In this document: positions 6,196 through 11,446 of the stretch, piece after piece
How positions within the stretch are numbered: position 1 is the first letter of the stretch
Layout: each line of letters begins with the position of its first letter
DNA from: an uncultured Prevotellaceae bacterium
GTDB lineage: Bacteria; Bacteroidota; Bacteroidia; Bacteroidales; Bacteroidaceae
DNA: 11,446 bases
NCBI GenBank assembly: GCA_946415695.1
Contig: CAMKTM010000064.1
Coordinates: forward strand, 1 to 11,446
Reading direction: 5' to 3'
The notes under the pieces: model-generated
The model's input: the letters and a program-made list of their open reading frames with translations, nothing else
What the model was told of the DNA's origin: nothing
Database searches by the model: none
Translations under genes and position numbers: made by a program

Positions 6196-6705
6196 CTACT
6201 CTTTTCTCACAGAAAAAGGATAGACAAGCAGGTCGCCAAGTTCGCCGATTGGCTGCTGAGAAAGATTGAGCAAAACATACTCCCCAGCCTCGAGCGGCAG
6301 CAAGGGTTGGCAAACGAAGGCTTCACCTTCTGCTTTCACAGCGAAATGACGGGGTTCCAGACGCATATACACATTGTCCATCACCTTCGCTTTGGGCAAC
6401 TTCCGATAGTCCCGATAGCGTTTAAGCTGAATGACGGCATAATCGATGAGCACTTCTTTCTCGGCAGGCGTCACACGAAAAACAGGGCGGCTGCCTTCAG
6501 CCAATTGGGAGGCGCGACCGCCCCAAAGATAATGCACCAAACGGCTCTTCAACTGGTAATCCACTATTTTCCATCCCGGTTTCAGTTCGCTTTGAGTCTG
6601 TCGGGCAGGCATCTCCACCCAATTATCGCCGACTGCCATTTCCACCTTCTGAGCCTCTGCTATCAACGCACAGAACAAGGACAAAAGACACACTATTCTC
6701 TTCAT
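6196..6705 (-). CDS. Secreted or periplasmic protein of unknown function
   Basis: 169-aa protein with a clear signal peptide (MKRIVCLLSLFCALIAEA, cleavage probably before QK) and no lipobox cysteine, so it is probably periplasmic or secreted. The mature part is beta-rich with no membrane segment: GDNWVEMP near the start, KPGWKIVDYQLKSRLVHYLWGG, then AEKEVLIDYAVIQLKRYRDYRKLP, and a C-terminal PLEAGEYVLLNLS...GELGDLLVYPFSV, which reads like the edge strands of an immunoglobulin-like or jelly-roll fold. No domain or family is recognised. It stands alone with its own promoter, 89 bases ahead of pyrK, which also has its own promoter; a functional link to pyrimidine synthesis is not indicated. Confidence 0.85.
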   Translation of the reverse strand: MKRIVCLLSLFCALIAEAQKVEMAVGDNWVEMPARQTQSELKPGWKIVDYQLKSRLVHYLWGGRASQLAEGSRPVFRVTPAEKEVLIDYAVIQLKRYRDYRKLPKAKVMDNVYMRLEPRHFAVKAEGEAFVCQPLLPLEAGEYVLLNLSQQPIGELGDLLVYPFSVRKE

Positions 6706-6712
6706 AACACGA

Positions 6713-6742
6713 CAAAATTAGACATTTTACAAGAAATAGCAA
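6713..6742 (-). promoter_or_regulatory. Promoter of the 169-aa protein gene
   Basis: On the minus strand TAATTTTG (complement of 6720-6713) fits TAnnTTTG, with TTG at 6742-6740, 19 bases upstream. The ATG is at 6705, so the transcript would have almost no leader (a few bases), which is unusual and lowers certainty. Confidence 0.55.
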
Positions 6743-6749
6743 TGATTTG

Positions 6750-6781
6750 TTTGTGGTTTTGAGGATTTTTAACTAACTTTG
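6750..6781 (+). promoter_or_regulatory. Promoter of nhaD, Bacteroidetes type
   Basis: TTTG (6750-6753), 20 bases, TAACTTTG (6774-6781): a full match to the Bacteroidetes sigma consensus. The start point would be near 6787, leaving a leader of about 110 bases that is almost entirely inverted-repeat element C. It is back to back with the promoter of the 169-aa gene. Confidence 0.8.
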
Positions 6782-6786
6782 CACGT

Positions 6787-6885
6787 TGAAGAACAAAGAA
6801 CGAAGCGTGAAGAGTGAAGAATCAGAGTCAGTATAAACTTCGGTTTGCTGCTTTAATTCTTAATTCTTAACTCTTAATTCTTAAC
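6787..6885. repeat. Inverted-repeat element C in the nhaD leader
   Basis: The left arm (6787-6822) is made of GAAGAACAAAGAACGAAG and GTGAAGAGTGAAGAAT units. The right arm (6854-6885) is TAATTCTTAATTCTTAAC followed by TCTTAATTCTTAAC. AAGAGTGAAGAAT (6810-6822) pairs with ATTCTTAACTCTT (6863-6875) at 12 of 13 positions, spacer 40 bases. It occupies the predicted 5' untranslated region of nhaD, 11 bases before the ATG. Confidence 0.65.
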
Positions 6886-6896
6886 TGAATACCGCT

Positions 6897-8300
6897 ATGA
6901 CTATCGCTATTGTCACCTTGATGCTGCTCGGCTACCTGCTCATCTGCACGGAGCACATCACTCGCATCAACAAAGCCACCGTGGCGCTCTTCTGCGGTGT
7001 CTGGGGATGGGTTTTGTACGTTTGCGTAGGCCCTTATTACATTGAAACGCTTCACGATGCAGGATTCCAGGAATTCCTGGGAAGCAAAGACTATAGCATT
7101 AGGGCAGTCAACGAATTCATACGCCAGGAAGTCTTTGCCAGCCACATCGCCCAGCTCACCAGCATCGTGATGTATCTGCTGGCGACAATGGCCATTGTAG
7201 AGGTTCTGGAAAACAACGGATGCTTCGACCTCCTGACGAAACTCTGCCGATCCCGTAGCTCATGGGTAACGGTATGGATGCTCACCCTGTTCAGTTTCCT
7301 CTTGAGCGCCAACCTTGACAACCTGACTTCGGCAGTCGTGATGCTCATGGTGATGAACCGCATTGTTGTCAACCAAAGGCAACGGATGCTCTTGGGAGCC
7401 ATCATTGTCATCGCCACGAACTGCGGCGGTTGCTTCACCGTCATTGGCGACGTCACCTCGTTGCTTGTCTGGACGCGCGGAGCGGTGACGCCAACGAACT
7501 ACACCGCCGCGCTCGTACTGCCGGCTCTCTTCGCCACAATCATCCCCACATACCTCATCGGCAGAAAACTCCCCCCATATCTCGACCTCAAACGCAGCAA
7601 CGTAATGATGTTCAGAGGCGATGATGCCGACATGAAACTATGGCAGCAACTGCTGATGCTCTTCCTAGGAATCGTCGGACTTTGGTTCGTCCCGACATTC
7701 TACAGGCTGACCAACCTGCCGCCCTTCCTTGGCGCACTTTGCGTGCTTGGCGTGCTTTGGGTGGCAAACGAAATCATCAACCGCAAGCGAATCCTCTCCG
7801 ACCAGCCGTTCACGACAAGGACAAACCGCAGCCTACAGTACGAGGTGATGCAGATGATCATGTTCTTCCTTGGCGTAGGACTTTGCGTGGACATCCTCAT
7901 TGAAGTCGGAGCCATGAACAGCGTCAGGGGGTGGTGCGACCAATATATCCACAACATCTACATCATGTCCCTCGTGCTCGGAGCTGTCAGCTCTGTGATG
8001 GACAACGTGGCCCTCGTGATAAGCGGCATCTCCATCTATCCCGTCTTGGACGGAGGCGCAAGCGGAATGACGGAATACCTGCAAAGTTTCGTCGAGAACG
8101 GTCAGTACTGGCACCTCATTACGCTGAGCGGTTGCGTAGGCGGCTGCCTGCTGCCCATCGGCAATACTGCAGGCTATGCCCTGATGAAGTCTGAGGACGT
8201 AACCATTTGGTGGTACCTGAAGCACATTACTTTGAAGGTGCTTCTCGGCTGGTTCTGCGCCCTCGGCATCTACTTCCTCGTGGACTATTTCCTGAGATAA
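6897..8300 (+). CDS. nhaD: NhaD-type Na+/H+ antiporter
   Basis: 467-aa inner-membrane protein of the ion transporter superfamily (NhaD/ArsB-like), which exchanges Na+ or Li+ for protons. About 11-13 hydrophobic segments are visible. Family motifs are LSANLDNLTS (136-145), NCGGCFTVIGDVTS (175-188), and in the second half SSVMDNVALVISG and CVGGCLLPIGNTAGYA, the two inverted-repeat halves each bringing a discontinuous helix. The N-terminal MTIAIVTLMLLGYLLICTEHITRINKATVALF is typical of NhaD. The start at 6897 is preceded by a strong promoter and repeat element C. The stop codon is directly followed by repeat element D and, 46 bases later, by the helicase gene, so the two may be co-transcribed. 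Confidence 0.9.
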   Translation: MTIAIVTLMLLGYLLICTEHITRINKATVALFCGVWGWVLYVCVGPYYIETLHDAGFQEFLGSKDYSIRAVNEFIRQEVFASHIAQLTSIVMYLLATMAIVEVLENNGCFDLLTKLCRSRSSWVTVWMLTLFSFLLSANLDNLTSAVVMLMVMNRIVVNQRQRMLLGAIIVIATNCGGCFTVIGDVTSLLVWTRGAVTPTNYTAALVLPALFATIIPTYLIGRKLPPYLDLKRSNVMMFRGDDADMKLWQQLLMLFLGIVGLWFVPTFYRLTNLPPFLGALCVLGVLWVANEIINRKRILSDQPFTTRTNRSLQYEVMQMIMFFLGVGLCVDILIEVGAMNSVRGWCDQYIHNIYIMSLVLGAVSSVMDNVALVISGISIYPVLDGGASGMTEYLQSFVENGQYWHLITLSGCVGGCLLPIGNTAGYALMKSEDVTIWWYLKHITLKVLLGWFCALGIYFLVDYFLR

Positions 8301-8396
8301 GACCCCCTAACCCCCTTTAGGGGGAAATTAATATGATAACGGCACGATGGTAACAGACTTAAGTAAAATGCTCCCCCTAAAGGGGGATGGGGGGTC
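8301..8396. repeat. Inverted-repeat element D, C/G-run arms
   Basis: Two 24-base arms, 8301-8324 and 8373-8396, are inverted copies matching at 22 of 24 positions and separated by 48 bases. Each arm contains its own small hairpin, CCCCCTTTAGGGGG or its complement, with a GACCCCC-type outer end. The left arm begins on the base after the nhaD stop codon. The right arm lies inside the helicase reading frame (residues about 9-17), and the helicase ATG at 8347 is in the spacer. In RNA the full stem would enclose the helicase start codon. I recall similar C-run repeats being widespread in Bacteroidales genomes; this was not checked. Confidence 0.9.
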
Positions 8397-9678
8397 TTTC
8401 GTCCTCAACGCCATGCAGCAAGACATGCTTGGGACGGCTCGGAAAGGCATATCGGTAGTGCTTCTCAGCCCCACTGGTTCGGGCAAAACGCTCGCCTACC
8501 TTTTGCCTTTGCTGGAGAAACTCGATGCGAAGAGCGACAACCTGCAGGCACTCGTCATCGTCCCTTCGCGAGAACTCGCCACACAGACTGTCGATGTGGC
8601 CAAAAGGTTATGCTCCGAGCTCCGAGCCTGCGCTTGCTACGGCGGCAGACCCGCAATGGAGGAGCATCAGCAGATGAAGGGCCTTCGCCCGCATCTCGTG
8701 GCTGCCACGCCCGGGCGACTGCTCGACCATCTCCAGAAAGGCAACTTGCTCCCCGACAATGTCGAGACGCTCGTCATCGACGAGTTCGACAAGTCGCTCG
8801 AGCTGGGCTTCCGCGAACAGATGCAAGGCATTGTCGCCATGCTCCCTTCCGTCGGGCAACGCATCCTCCTCTCTGCCACCGACAGCGACGACATCCCTGC
8901 CTTTGTGGGAACGGACAAGTGTCTTCGCCTCAATTTCCTCGACGAAGAGAGCGACGACCGCATCAGCCTTCGCCTTGTCAAGTCGCCCGAAAAGGACAAA
9001 TTACAGACCCTTTATCGCCTGCTCTGCACATTAGGGACGCAGAAAAGCCTCGTCTTCGTTGGCTACAGGGAAAGCGTGGAACGCGTAGGCAAATACCTTG
9101 AAGAGCAAGACATTATGGCCGACATCTTCCACGGCGGCATGGAACAGCGCGACCGCGAAAGAGCCTTGTATCGCTTTATGAACGGCTCGGTGGGTGTCTT
9201 CGTCAGCACCGACCTCGCCGCTCGCGGCCTCGACATCACCGCTGTCGATAACATCATTCATTATCATCTGCCTTCGAGCGAGGAAGCTTGCACGCACCGC
9301 AACGGCCGCACAGCGCGTTGGGACATGCAGGGCAGCGCATACTTCATCATAGGCCCGGAGGAACGTCTGCCCGACTTCATCTCTGCGGAGGAAGCCGAAC
9401 CCTACCCTCTCCCTGCCAACGTGCCGCCTCCGGCAAAACCGCTTTGGGTGACATTATATATAGGTAAGGGCAAGAAGGACAAGATCAGTCGCGGCGACAT
9501 CGTAGGCTTCCTCACCAAGCAAGGCGGCCTCGAAAGCAGTCAAATTGGTCGGATTGACGTGCTGCCACACTGGGCATACGTCGCCGTAGAACGTGCCATT
9601 TCCCGTGAACTCCTCTGTCGCATCAAAGGTCTCAAGATTAAGGGACAAAAGACGATTTACGCCCTCGCAGGGCACTAA
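8347..9678 (+). CDS. DEAD-box RNA helicase with DbpA-type C-terminal domain
   Basis: 443-aa ATP-dependent RNA helicase. The two RecA-like domains carry all core motifs: LNAMQQ (20-25, Q-motif region), SPTGSGKT (41-48, motif I), PSRELATQ (Ia), TPGRLLDHL (Ib), VIDEFD (motif II, DEFD instead of DEAD), SAT (III), SLVFVGYRE (IV), STDLAARGLDI (V) and HRNGRTAR (VI). The last 75 residues (YIGKGKKDKISRGDIVGFL...IGRIDVLPHWAYVAV...) match the DbpA RNA-binding domain, which in E. coli targets 23S rRNA; a ribosome-assembly role is therefore likely. The start at 8347 is the most upstream ATG after nhaD; ATGs at 8368 and 8413 (Met23) are possible. Residues 9-17 (LPLKGDGGS) are encoded by the right arm of repeat element D, so the N-terminus before LNAMQ is probably not ancestral. 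If Met23 is used, the repeat is all leader. Confidence 0.92.
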   Translation: MVTDLSKMLPLKGDGGSFVLNAMQQDMLGTARKGISVVLLSPTGSGKTLAYLLPLLEKLDAKSDNLQALVIVPSRELATQTVDVAKRLCSELRACACYGGRPAMEEHQQMKGLRPHLVAATPGRLLDHLQKGNLLPDNVETLVIDEFDKSLELGFREQMQGIVAMLPSVGQRILLSATDSDDIPAFVGTDKCLRLNFLDEESDDRISLRLVKSPEKDKLQTLYRLLCTLGTQKSLVFVGYRESVERVGKYLEEQDIMADIFHGGMEQRDRERALYRFMNGSVGVFVSTDLAARGLDITAVDNIIHYHLPSSEEACTHRNGRTARWDMQGSAYFIIGPEERLPDFISAEEAEPYPLPANVPPPAKPLWVTLYIGKGKKDKISRGDIVGFLTKQGGLESSQIGRIDVLPHWAYVAVERAISRELLCRIKGLKIKGQKTIYALAGH

Positions 9679-9683
9679 GAATT

Positions 9684-9716
9684 GCACAAAACATCACCTT
9701 TGTGTGCATTTCTTTT
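9684..9716 (+). terminator. Weak possible terminator after the helicase gene
   Basis: GCACA (9684-9688) can pair with TGTGC (9703-9707), followed by the T-rich ATTTCTTTT (9708-9716). The stem is short and the loop long, so efficiency is doubtful, but the next gene has its own promoter just downstream. Confidence 0.3.
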
Positions 9717-9724
9717 GAAAAAAC

Positions 9725-9755
9725 TTGCACAGAAGAAAGAATTGTGTTACCTTTG
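9725..9755 (+). promoter_or_regulatory. Promoter of the outer-membrane protein gene
   Basis: TTG (9725-9727), 20 bases, TACCTTTG (9748-9755) fits the Bacteroidetes consensus. The start point would be near 9761, giving a leader of nearly 120 bases that contains inverted-repeat element E. Confidence 0.75.
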
Positions 9756-9785
9756 CGGCCGATTTTCGATTAGCCCTCCGGGAGA

Positions 9786-9874
9786 TTAGTCGTTTGGCCG
9801 TTTGGAAACAAAGCCAACTGCCATCGCTAAAATTCCCCCCAAAAACGACTAAACGACCAAACCACTAAACAACC
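9786..9874. repeat. Inverted-repeat element E in the porin leader
   Basis: The left arm (9786-9805) has two roughly 9-base units, TTAGTCGTTT and GGCCGTTTGG. The right arm (9843-9874) has about four in the opposite orientation: AAACGACT, AAACGACC, AAACCACT, AAACAACC. AGTCGTTT (9788-9795) pairs perfectly with AAACGACT (9843-9850), spacer 47 bases. It lies in the predicted leader of the outer-membrane protein gene, ending four bases before the ATG. Confidence 0.7.
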
Positions 9875-9878
9875 AATT

Positions 9879-11225
9879 ATGAAGAAAACAATTCTCAGTT
9901 TGATGGCATTTGCTGCTGCAGGCAGCGCATTTGCTGGCGGTCTCCTGACCAACACAAACCAAAACGCAGCCTTCGTGCGTAACTTTGCTCAAGAAGGCAA
10001 GATTGACATTACAAGTATCTATGCCAACCCTGCCGGCGGCGCTTTCCTCGAAAAAGGCTGGCACCTGAGCCTCAACAGCCAGACGGCTTTCCAGCAGCGT
10101 AACATCGAGACGACTTTCCCCCTCTTCCAGTACAATACGGACAATCCATCCCTGACCCACCGGTTCGAGGGAAAGGCCACCGCACCCATCATTCCGTCGT
10201 TCACCGTTTCTTACAACCGCGACAAGTGGAGCCTCTCTGCTCACTTCGCCATCTCCGGCGGCGGCGGCAAGTGCGAGTTCGACAAAGGCATCGGCTCCTT
10301 CGAAGCCGCCTATGCGGGAGTGCTCTGTCAAATGGCTCCGGCACTCTTGCCGCCAGGTTTACTTTTCCAAGGATATACGCTCAATAGCTTTATGAAAGGT
10401 AAATCTTACCATTTCGGCCTACAAATTGGCGGAACATACAAATTCACCGACAAGGTAGCCGGATTTGTGGGCGTCCGTGGACTGTATGCGACGTCCAACT
10501 ATAATGGAGCTGTCAATCCATCCGTCACCACGAATATGGGCAAGCTGCCTCTCAACAACTTCGGCATAGAGCTGAACTGCGACCAAACAGGTTTCGGTGC
10601 AGCCATTATCCTCGGTGTGGACTGGAAGATCAACAACAAATGGAATGTTTCCGCAAAATATGAGAGCCCAACCAGATTGAACCTCAAAAACAAGAGCGAG
10701 ATAATTGTCGTAGAAGATTTAGTTAAAGAAAAGGCTGCCGGCATTCTCAGTCAGTTCGAAGACGGCAAGAAAGTTCGCGAGGATGTTCCTGCACTCTTGG
10801 CTCTCGGCGTACAGTACTCTCCTATCGAGAAAGTGCGCATTGGTGCCAGCTACCACCAGTTCTTCGACAAAGTCTCCACTAAGTTCCTCAACAAGGAGGA
10901 CCTCATCGACCACAACACGCACGAGTTCATCCTCGGCGCAGAATGGGACATCTGCAAGTTCCTCACCGTCTCTGGCTCATGGGAAACCACCCGCTACGGC
11001 ATGAAAGACGAGTTCATGAACGACCTCTCGTTCAATCTCTCCAACAACATGGTGGGCGCAGGCTTCCGCATCAAAGCCACAAAGAAGTTCAGCATCGACC
11101 TCGGCTACATGTGCACCTTCTACGAGAAGCGCCAAGTCACCACGCAGACAGTCGCCGGACCAAAGACCGACCTCTACAGCCGCAAGAACCACACCTTCGG
11201 CATCGGCCTTAACCTCGACCTGTAA
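9879..11225 (+). CDS. FadL/OmpP1-family outer-membrane transporter
   Basis: 448-aa outer-membrane beta-barrel protein of the FadL/TodX (OmpP1) family, which moves long-chain fatty acids or other hydrophobic molecules across the outer membrane. A signal peptide is clear (MKKTILSLMAFAAAGSAFA). The mature N-terminus has the family hallmark SIYANPAGGAFL (Asn50-Pro-Ala-Gly53) with a hydrophobic N-terminal plug before it. Alternating aromatic/polar barrel strands follow throughout (for example FGLQIGGTYKF, VAGFVGVRGLYA, FGAAIILGVDWKI, VRIGASYHQF, HTFGIGLNLDL at the end). The gene has its own promoter and element E in its leader, and is followed by a strong hairpin plus T-run. The transported substrate cannot be told. 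Confidence 0.9.
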   Translation: MKKTILSLMAFAAAGSAFAGGLLTNTNQNAAFVRNFAQEGKIDITSIYANPAGGAFLEKGWHLSLNSQTAFQQRNIETTFPLFQYNTDNPSLTHRFEGKATAPIIPSFTVSYNRDKWSLSAHFAISGGGGKCEFDKGIGSFEAAYAGVLCQMAPALLPPGLLFQGYTLNSFMKGKSYHFGLQIGGTYKFTDKVAGFVGVRGLYATSNYNGAVNPSVTTNMGKLPLNNFGIELNCDQTGFGAAIILGVDWKINNKWNVSAKYESPTRLNLKNKSEIIVVEDLVKEKAAGILSQFEDGKKVREDVPALLALGVQYSPIEKVRIGASYHQFFDKVSTKFLNKEDLIDHNTHEFILGAEWDICKFLTVSGSWETTRYGMKDEFMNDLSFNLSNNMVGAGFRIKATKKFSIDLGYMCTFYEKRQVTTQTVAGPKTDLYSRKNHTFGIGLNLDL

Positions 11226-11263
11226 ACTCCAGACCATTCCCCTTGGGAAGATAATAAATACGG

Positions 11264-11298
11264 GAGGGTGTGTCAAAATAGGCACATCCTCTTTTTTT
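11264..11298 (+). terminator. Hairpin with T-run, terminator or IS outer end
   Basis: GAGGGTGTG (11264-11272) pairs with CACATCCTC (11283-11291) over nine positions with one G-T, ten-base loop, followed by seven Ts (11292-11298). This has the form of an intrinsic terminator for the porin gene. The sequence GGGTGTGTCAAAATA also looks like an IS terminal repeat, so it may instead be the left end of the IS, stopping transcription from entering it. A smaller hairpin, TTCCC-CTT-GGGAA, lies at 11237-11249. Confidence 0.75.
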
Positions 11299-11330
11299 AT
11301 CGCAAAGCCCCGACTTTCTCAAGCCAGGGC

Positions 11331-11361
11331 TTTGTTATGTTGTAAAAATGTTGTATCTTTA
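11331..11361 (+). promoter_or_regulatory. Transposase promoter overlapped by ATGTTGTA repeats
   Basis: TTTG (11331-11334), 19 bases, TATCTTTA (11354-11361) is close to the Bacteroidetes consensus and lies 18 bases ahead of the transposase ATG. It is overlapped by a direct repeat ATGTTGTA (11337-11344 and 11348-11355) and its inverted copy TACAACAT (11360-11367). The last two form an 8-bp palindrome around TCTT, a possible operator or RNA hairpin at the start of the message. Confidence 0.55.
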
Positions 11362-11379
11362 CAACATCAAACAAAAGTT

Positions 11380-11446
11380 ATGCAAAGATATCACTTTCGC
11401 CCGTATTCACCAAATCAAACGATACTTTTTCCGCAAAGAATCGACA
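11380..11446 (+). CDS. Transposase N-terminus, IS1182-like, partial
   Basis: Only the first 22 codons are present: MQRYHFRPYSPNQ followed by TILFPQRID. This F-(R/K)-P-Y-x-x-N-Q-x-x-L-x-P pattern is what the N-termini of IS1182-family transposases look like (DDE type, cut-and-paste mobility). The gene starts 12 or so bases after the predicted transcription start and continues beyond the window. The family call rests on this short motif plus IS-like surroundings; other DDE families with a similar N-terminus remain possible. Confidence 0.6.
   Translation, partial: MQRYHFRPYSPNQTILFPQRID

Larger units (their letters stand above)
11264..11446 (+). mobile_element. Left end of an insertion sequence, cut by the window
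   Basis: The 3' flank of the porin gene is followed by a terminal-repeat-like GAGGGTGTGTCAAAATA, a hairpin CAAAGCCC/GGGCTTTG (11303-11310 with 11327-11334), a promoter with overlapping palindrome and the start of a transposase-like gene. The right end lies outside the window, so terminal repeats and target duplication cannot be checked; the exact left boundary near 11264 is a guess. Confidence 0.6.

Noticed and set aside
8301..8324. CCCCCTTTAGGGGG as an intrinsic terminator of nhaD
   Set aside because: The hairpin is followed by AAATTAATA rather than a T-run, and the sequence belongs to the larger inverted repeat.

Overview
The window looks like a chromosomal segment of a Bacteroidales bacterium, most likely Prevotella-like. 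Four things point that way. Upstream regions carry the Bacteroidetes-type promoter (TTTG or TTG, 19-21 bases, then TAnnTTTG). Shine-Dalgarno sequences are not obvious. The phospholipase ends in the 'FDLSGR...LPSGIYI...GRKIV' type of C-terminus seen on Bacteroidetes secreted proteins. The core proteins (TrmD, class 1B PyrD/PyrK, NhaD, FadL-like porin) read as Bacteroidetes versions. The genus call is inference.

Layout. 1-421 holds no convincing gene but has two repeat structures. A minus-strand block follows (listed in transcription order): a secreted 169-aa orphan protein (6705-6196), pyrK (6106-5327), a 7 x 22-bp tandem array, pyrD (5138-4230), trmD (4239-3559, overlapping pyrD by 10 bases), an AT-rich inverted repeat element, a zeta-toxin-like P-loop kinase (3448-2840), a coupled 69-aa small protein (2843-2634), and a secreted PI-PLC X-domain protein with extra C-terminal domains (2605-422). 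A divergent region at 6706-6896 has promoters facing both ways. The plus-strand block is nhaD (6897-8300), a DEAD-box RNA helicase with a DbpA-type C-terminal domain (8347-9678), and a FadL/OmpP1-like outer-membrane protein (9879-11225). The right edge enters an insertion sequence: hairpin, promoter with overlapping palindrome, and the first 22 codons of a probable IS1182-type transposase (11380 onward, cut by the window).

Functions. PyrK and PyrD form the NAD-dependent dihydroorotate dehydrogenase of pyrimidine synthesis; TrmD makes m1G37 in tRNA; NhaD exports Na+; the helicase probably acts on RNA or ribosomes; the porin imports hydrophobic compounds. The zeta-like kinase plus small protein may be a toxin-antitoxin-like or other regulatory pair.

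The most striking feature is non-coding. Five inverted-repeat elements (103-200, 3452-3573, 6787-6885, 8301-8396, 9786-9874) have unrelated arm sequences but a similar form: low-complexity or tandem-unit arms facing each other across a core spacer of about 40-48 bases. Four lie immediately upstream of a gene (in or at its 5' leader), and two run into protein-coding ends (TrmD C-terminus, helicase N-terminus). Two more repeats, of unrelated sequence, are contiguous 22-bp tandem arrays (287-352 and 5168-5321).
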